DNA of 9,184 nt from Candidatus Aenigmatarchaeota archaeon. Its GTDB lineage: Archaea; EX4484-52; B79-G9. Under the pieces are notes generated by a model, which was given only the letters and a program-made list of their open reading frames with translations, was not told the origin of the DNA and ran no database searches. Of the stretch, positions 5,504 to 9,184 are shown piece after piece. The position numbers and the translations under genes were made by a program. The stretch's first letter is position 1, and each line of letters starts with the position of its first letter. The stretch spans positions 1-9,184 of the forward strand of contig JAGLMX010000013.1 in assembly GCA_023139785.1 (NCBI GenBank), read 5' to 3'.

Positions 5504-6886
5504 CTACAGGCCCGCATGCTTTATTTTTATTTTCTCCACAATTTTCTTTGTTTCTTTCAGGTCACATTCAAACTTTTTTGAAAAATGCAGTGCTATTACT
5601 TGAGCATCTTTTTGAGATATCTCGCCCTTGTCATTTATCATCTCTTCTCTTCGTGCAAAAGCTACAATATTGTCAGAAACTGATTTTCTTTCGCGAATCA
5701 TGTTTTCAATATTTTTTAATAGTGGCTTATAAATGTCGGGCGTGAGTGATTTAGCGAACCGATAAAATCTCTTCGTATAATCATACAATATATCATCATC
5801 AAATCCCCTGTAAGCACTTTTCTTTTGAAGCTGCTCGCGGACAAAAATGTGCGGCGGAATATACATTATGCCGTTCTGTAATTTGAAAGAGTCTTTTATT
5901 CCAATATCTGACGGTATTACCTCTACAAAGTCTCTTTGAATCTTTTTAAGGCAGGATTTCAAAAGTACTGAGACCCCAAGAACAATGCTTATGTAATTCA
6001 TGTCCATGCCTCTTTGCTCAAGCGTTCCGTGTTTATTGATTTTTACAGGATTCCACGATATATCGAGTTCAGAAGCATACATCTGATTTATATTCACATT
6101 TTTATCTATTTTTTTAACGGCCTTACTCCACCGGTATTTTCGCCTCTTGATGCTCCGCATAAGGTCTGTTTCAGTTTGCTTATACGGTGGAAGCGCGCCA
6201 ACCTGCTGGAAATTGCTGTACAGCCCGGGATATGCCAGTTTTTTTCCGCCGCGATAAATCAGCATTCTGGAATCTTTAGCAAGCAGTTTTCCTTCAAAAA
6301 AAGGCGATGACTGAGTAAGTAAAGTCAATATGGGGTCAATAGCTATTTCAAAATTATAGCAGTTCAGAAGGCTCCGTTTAAGTTTGCTGTCTATTAACAA
6401 CCTCAGGTTTTTCTTTTCATAATCAAAAACACCCTTTGGAAGCGCATAGTGATGGTGAAATCCAACTGCTTTTGTAGCAAGAGAAAATTTTTCCGCGCCA
6501 AATATTTTTTCCTGTATTTTGTACGTTCCATTCGGGTCTGATGTAAATCTGGACTCTGTTTTTCCGGGATATGTGCCAAAAGGGTAAATCAAAAGCTTAT
6601 TCTCTTTTGCTACCTCAATTATCTTTTCTATCGTGCCCATCATTTCTATAGCGGGGTTGTATGCATTCATATGCGGATAGCACCCTGTTTCAATCATGTT
6701 CAATCCGCATTCTTTAACAACATTAAGTCCGGGATATTTTTTCTTAATAGTGGTTATAAGATCAAAGCCTGCGTAAGAAAGATTTCCTTCAATATCGATA
6801 ACATGCAGTTCTGTTTCCAGTCCGGTCATCGACCTTTTTAGTGGTTTTTTCTCATCCTGCTTCTCTGTTGTGTTAATCATATCCAT
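5504..6886 (-). CDS. GCS2-family carboxylate-amine ligase (glutamate-cysteine ligase-like)
   Basis: This is a 460-residue protein of the GCS2 family, glutamine-synthetase-fold enzymes that use ATP to join a carboxylate (often the glutamate gamma-carboxyl) to an amine. Visible motifs are GLETELHVID (22-31, metal/ATP-binding glutamates), GLNMIETG (61-68), FHHHYALP (143-150, in place of the usual HVHV-type segment) and TLEQRGMDMN (288-297, conserved Glu and Arg). The family is usually about 370-420 residues; the excess lies mainly in a basic insertion around 237-265 and a charged C-terminal helical tail. The start at 6886 is chosen because GGTG (6892-6895) lies 5 bases before it and because the ATG at 6916 lies too close to the TATA box. 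It heads an operon with the radical SAM gene and diverges from an FGase-like gene. The true substrates are unknown; glutathione-type synthesis is not shown. Confidence 0.88.
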   Translation of the reverse strand: MDMINTTEKQDEKKPLKRSMTGLETELHVIDIEGNLSYAGFDLITTIKKKYPGLNVVKECGLNMIETGCYPHMNAYNPAIEMMGTIEKIIEVAKENKLLIYPFGTYPGKTESRFTSDPNGTYKIQEKIFGAEKFSLATKAVGFHHHYALPKGVFDYEKKNLRLLIDSKLKRSLLNCYNFEIAIDPILTLLTQSSPFFEGKLLAKDSRMLIYRGGKKLAYPGLYSNFQQVGALPPYKQTETDLMRSIKRRKYRWSKAVKKIDKNVNINQMYASELDISWNPVKINKHGTLEQRGMDMNYISIVLGVSVLLKSCLKKIQRDFVEVIPSDIGIKDSFKLQNGIMYIPPHIFVREQLQKKSAYRGFDDDILYDYTKRFYRFAKSLTPDIYKPLLKNIENMIRERKSVSDNIVAFARREEMINDKGEISQKDAQVIALHFSKKFECDLKETKKIVEKIKIKHAGL

Positions 6887-6891
6887 TGCAG

Positions 6892-6895
6892 CACC
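6892..6895 (-). promoter_or_regulatory. Ribosome binding site GGTG of the GCS2-family gene
   Basis: GGTG on the minus strand ends 5 bases before the ATG at 6886, consistent with the archaeal anti-Shine-Dalgarno. It lies right at the predicted transcription start (near 6896), so the leader would be about 10 bases. Confidence 0.45.
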
Positions 6896-6917
6896 CAAAT
6901 AATATGAAACATGCAAA

Positions 6918-6927
6918 CTATTTAAGC
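6918..6927. promoter_or_regulatory. Shared TATA element between divergent GCS2 and FGase-like genes
   Basis: The near-palindrome CTATTTAAGC reads TATTTAAG on the plus strand, centred 25.5 bases before the ATG at 6948 (leaderless). It reads CTTAAATA on the minus strand, with a predicted start near 6896, 10 bases before the ATG at 6886. No second TATA-like element is evident in the 61-base gap, so one element may serve both directions. Confidence 0.55.
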
Positions 6928-6947
6928 AGTAGTATGTATCTCATTTT

Positions 6948-8075
6948 ATGGGAAAATTAAGAAAGTTAGTCCAGAAAATGAAGTTTAAATTCATACTTGA
7001 ACAGCTAAACCCATTTTTAATCCGCTTATCCTCGCGCTCTATTAGCTTTGGCTTATCAGAACGTTTTCTGCTCTTTCAGTTTTTAAACCAGGCAAGCAGG
7101 AAGATTGAAGACAATCCATACCTTAACTTTGTCAGCATCATAAAAAACTACAAAGTTTTTGGAAATATTCTTAGCGGAACAATGCACGATTTTTATCGGG
7201 ATCGAAACAAGTCCTATTTTGTCAATTTTTTTACATCTAAAGAGCTATACAAAATAGTAAAATCAGACATTGAACGCGTTCACGACATAAATAAGGACCT
7301 TAAAGTGACAATATTTAAGGAAGGCTTTATTATTTATGACAATTATAAAACCAATCAATTCAATCTATTCTTATTGACCTGCCATTCAGGCACATACATA
7401 ACGCCCTCTATTGAAAAAAAGATGCTGCCAACAAAAGAGAAAAGATATAGTGAAGAGGACATTGCGTCTGATGAAATATACAGCAAACTTGTTTTAAAGC
7501 AAGGCGGTATCTGGATTGATAATAAGCTGTCGCGCTACTATTGTGATGTTAATCGAAACATCTCAAACTGCATTTATGGCAAAAACAGATCAACAGACAA
7601 GCCTGATTTTTGGATAAAAGCACTGACAAAAGCAGAAGAGAAAAAAATACATGATGTCTACAGAAAATTTTATTTCCTCCTGAAAAACTTACTTGACACA
7701 TATAAATTCAATATTATTCTTGACGGGCACACCATGAAAGATAAGGAAGGAAGGACAGACATCAGTTTAGGCACTCACTTTATACCGAAATTCTATCTGC
7801 CGATTGTAGGCAGCATCTCACGAAAAATAAAATATATGGATTACGCCTCTGTTGGAATCAACAAGCCGTTTCGCGGCGGATTCATTCTCGAATGGATGTC
7901 AATTAAATTTCCTTCCGTCTTTATTTTTTCCATGGAAGTCAACAAAAAACTATATATGACCAAAAACAGGTTAAAAATTCTTCCAAAAAACGTAGAAAAA
8001 CTAGCTGATGACATGATCAATATTTTTGATATTGTTGAAGATGAAGGCTATAGAGCCCCCTCAAATAAGTCGTGA
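6948..8075 (+). CDS. N-formylglutamate amidohydrolase-fold metal hydrolase with N-terminal extension
   Basis: This is a 375-residue protein. Its C-terminal 240 residues carry the motifs of the FGase (HutG-type) metalloamidase family in order: CHSGTYI (145-151, metal His146), SDEIYSKLV (174-182), SRYYCDVNR (195-203, the substrate-binding DxNR), DGHTMKD (259-265, metal His261), DISLGT (271-276), NKPFRGGFI (305-313) and SMEVNKKLYM (328-337, catalytic-region Glu330). Family members hydrolyse amides of acidic amino acids using zinc or similar. The first 120-130 residues form an extra basic, helix-rich region not seen in typical enzymes of about 260-300 residues. There is no signal peptide. The start is supported by a TATA box 25.5 bases upstream. 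The gene diverges from the GCS2 ligase, so it may trim or recycle the ligase product. Histidine-degradation genes are absent, so a HutG role is unlikely. Confidence 0.85.
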   Translation: MGKLRKLVQKMKFKFILEQLNPFLIRLSSRSISFGLSERFLLFQFLNQASRKIEDNPYLNFVSIIKNYKVFGNILSGTMHDFYRDRNKSYFVNFFTSKELYKIVKSDIERVHDINKDLKVTIFKEGFIIYDNYKTNQFNLFLLTCHSGTYITPSIEKKMLPTKEKRYSEEDIASDEIYSKLVLKQGGIWIDNKLSRYYCDVNRNISNCIYGKNRSTDKPDFWIKALTKAEEKKIHDVYRKFYFLLKNLLDTYKFNIILDGHTMKDKEGRTDISLGTHFIPKFYLPIVGSISRKIKYMDYASVGINKPFRGGFILEWMSIKFPSVFIFSMEVNKKLYMTKNRLKILPKNVEKLADDMINIFDIVEDEGYRAPSNKS

Positions 8076-8082
8076 CCCAGAA

Positions 8083-8301
8083 TTATGCATTCAATATATC
8101 CATAATCGCTGATGTGTGTAGGCGCGTAACATATGGTTCTTCACGAAGCGAATTTAGTTTCGTATCTACCGCATTCCGAGGCTCAACAGATAAGAAATAT
8201 ATGTTTAAACACGCCACAGACCCGGTTACGTCACCAAAGGCACTCAATTTCTTTTCTGTTTCAGGGTCAACTCCATTAACGCCAACCGTATAATGTAACA
8301 T
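8083..8301 (-). CDS. Uncharacterised 72-residue protein
   Basis: I do not recognise this protein. It has no membrane helix or cysteine motif (one cysteine). The predicted strand/helix order is VGVNG, then a helix over PETEKKLSAF, then strands over SVACLNIYFLSVEP, a helix with DTKLNSLRE and a final strand YVTRLH. This suits a small beta-alpha-beta-beta-alpha-beta, ferredoxin-like domain, as in ACT-like or protease-propeptide folds. The minus strand is chosen over an overlapping plus frame (8072-8293) because a TATA box at 8324-8331 lies 26.5 bases before its ATG, the same leaderless spacing seen for its neighbours. Its stop is only 7 bases from the stop of the convergent FGase-like gene. The function is unknown. 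Confidence 0.65.
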   Translation of the reverse strand: MLHYTVGVNGVDPETEKKLSAFGDVTGSVACLNIYFLSVEPRNAVDTKLNSLREEPYVTRLHTSAIMDILNA

Positions 8302-8323
8302 AATAACTCAAGGGCCCAAAAAG

Positions 8324-8332
8324 CTTAAATAT
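8324..8332 (-). promoter_or_regulatory. TATA box, leaderless promoter of the 72-residue gene
   Basis: ATATTTAAG on the minus strand is centred about 27 bases before the ATG at 8301. It lies within the divergent gap shared with the MATE gene but is distinct from that gene's TATA box. Confidence 0.6.
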
Positions 8333-8366
8333 CTAGCATACAGGCCACATAGTGAACTATTTGAGT

Positions 8367-8374
8367 TTTATAAA
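8367..8374 (+). promoter_or_regulatory. TATA box, leaderless promoter of the MATE gene
   Basis: TTTATAAA is centred 25.5 bases before the ATG at 8396, and no ribosome site precedes that ATG. Confidence 0.65.
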
Positions 8375-8395
8375 CCATCATCCCCCATTTCGCCT

Positions 8396-9184
8396 ATGCC
8401 AAAACCCGACATAATAAACGGAAATATCACAAAAACCCTAATTCAGCTTTCGTGGCCAATCACAATCGGCCTTCTAATGCAAACTGGCTTCAACATAGTA
8501 GACACAATGTTTGTCGGGCGCATTAGTGCTGACGCCTTAGCTGCTGTCAGCATGACATTTCCAATAATATTTCTTTTCATTGCACTTGCAAGCGGTGTCG
8601 GCGTTGGCACAATGTCTCTGGTTGCAAGAAAAATAGGGCAAGGGAAAAAAGAACATGCCGGAATCGCAGCAGAGCAGTCGTTTTTAATTGCCCTTGTTCT
8701 CGGGATTTCTTTTATCATTTTAGGATTTCTTTTTACAGAGCCTTTGTTTAAGCTAATGGGCGCAGGAGATGCTCTTTTGCCTATTGCGCTGTCTTATATG
8801 CACCCGATTTATATCGGAATTGTTTTTATGTTCCTTGCGTTCGCATCAACATCTACGCTTCGCGGCGCAGGGGATATGAAGACCCCTATGAAAGTGATGA
8901 TTCTTGTAACAATACTGAATGTTTTTCTTGACTGGATTCTAATATTCGGCAAAGGCCCGATTCCTGCAATGGGTGTTCCGGGAGCTGCATGGGCAACCGT
9001 AATCTCGCGCACTGTGGCGTTTGTGTACATATTCAGCCACCTGCTTTTCAGGCAGAATTTATTGCCCATGCGCCTAAAATACATTCGCCCTGATATGAAT
9101 GTCATAAAAAAGATACTTTCAGTCGGCATACCTACATCACTTTCCAATGTGTCTCTGTCAATCTCAATGTTTTTCATGTTTAGG
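8396..9184 (+). CDS. MATE-family multidrug/metabolite exporter (3' end cut by window edge)
   Basis: The first 263 residues of a MATE transporter are present, and the frame is open to the right edge. MATE proteins export organic cations, drugs or metabolites with a proton or sodium gradient; full length is about 440-460 residues with 12 helices. Seen here: the typical N terminus (DIINGNITKTLIQLSWPITIG), helix 1 with VDTMFVGRIS, a glycine-rich helix 2, LRGAGDMKTPM (155-165, a family signature between helices 4 and 5), GVPGAAWATVISR (193-205, a conserved helix 6 motif) and the start of the second half at SVGIPTSLSN (about 242-251). So the whole N-lobe and the start of helix 7 are covered. The NorM/DinF-type subfamily and the substrate cannot be decided. 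The start is supported by a TATA box 25.5 bases upstream. Confidence 0.93.
   Translation, partial: MPKPDIINGNITKTLIQLSWPITIGLLMQTGFNIVDTMFVGRISADALAAVSMTFPIIFLFIALASGVGVGTMSLVARKIGQGKKEHAGIAAEQSFLIALVLGISFIILGFLFTEPLFKLMGAGDALLPIALSYMHPIYIGIVFMFLAFASTSTLRGAGDMKTPMKVMILVTILNVFLDWILIFGKGPIPAMGVPGAAWATVISRTVAFVYIFSHLLFRQNLLPMRLKYIRPDMNVIKKILSVGIPTSLSNVSLSISMFFMFR

Noticed and set aside
6886..6916. Longer N terminus for the GCS2 protein starting at 6916
   Set aside because: That ATG lies only about 6 bases from the TATA element, so it would not be within the transcript; the ATG at 6886 has a GGTG site.
8072..8293. Plus-strand frame of 73 codons after the FGase-like gene
   Set aside because: It overlaps the minus-strand 72-residue gene, which has a TATA box at the leaderless distance; the plus frame has none and only overlaps the preceding stop.
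8443..9177. Two minus-strand frames across the right end
   Set aside because: Antisense to the clear MATE coding region.

Overview
The window looks like a piece of an AT-rich archaeal genome. Three things support this. It carries an archaeal/eukaryotic-type RIO1 kinase. TATA boxes lie about 25-28 bases before the ATG of at least six genes, which is the spacing of leaderless archaeal transcripts. Genes inside transcription units instead carry GGAG-type ribosome sites. The lineage (euryarchaeal, Altiarchaeota-like or DPANN) cannot be fixed from these genes.

Layout, left to right. (1) Bases 1-632, plus strand: the 3' part of rio1, cut by the window edge. (2) 633-768: an intergenic stretch with two strong hairpins, which resemble IS200/IS605 ends or a structured RNA. 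(3) 769-3124, minus strand: three short transcription units. One is a six-helix membrane protein followed 1 base later by a zinc-ribbon/TM2 protein. Upstream of it is a MinD-like ATPase gene with its own promoter. Upstream of that is a small two-helix membrane protein gene whose stop overlaps a 21-22 codon basic ORF with a good ribosome site. (4) 3194-4507, minus: an eight-repeat PQQ-type beta-propeller without signal peptide. (5) 4621-6886, minus: a two-gene operon of a GCS2-family carboxylate-amine ligase and a radical SAM enzyme, 1 base apart. (6) 6948-8075, plus: a divergent N-formylglutamate amidohydrolase-fold enzyme that appears to share one near-palindromic TATA element with the ligase operon. 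(7) 8083-8301, minus: a 72-residue protein of unknown function. (8) 8396 to the right edge, plus: the N-terminal 263 residues of a MATE exporter.

The most interesting part is 4621-8075. An ATP-dependent amide-forming enzyme (GCS2), a radical SAM enzyme with a C-terminal cysteine cluster, and an amide-hydrolysing enzyme (FGase fold) are organised around one promoter region. This suggests a small pathway that builds and trims an amide-linked metabolite or modifies a peptide or cofactor. The substrate cannot be read from sequence. The MATE gene downstream is separated by another gene and has its own promoter, so a link to export is speculative. No tRNA, rRNA, CRISPR array or intact transposase was seen.
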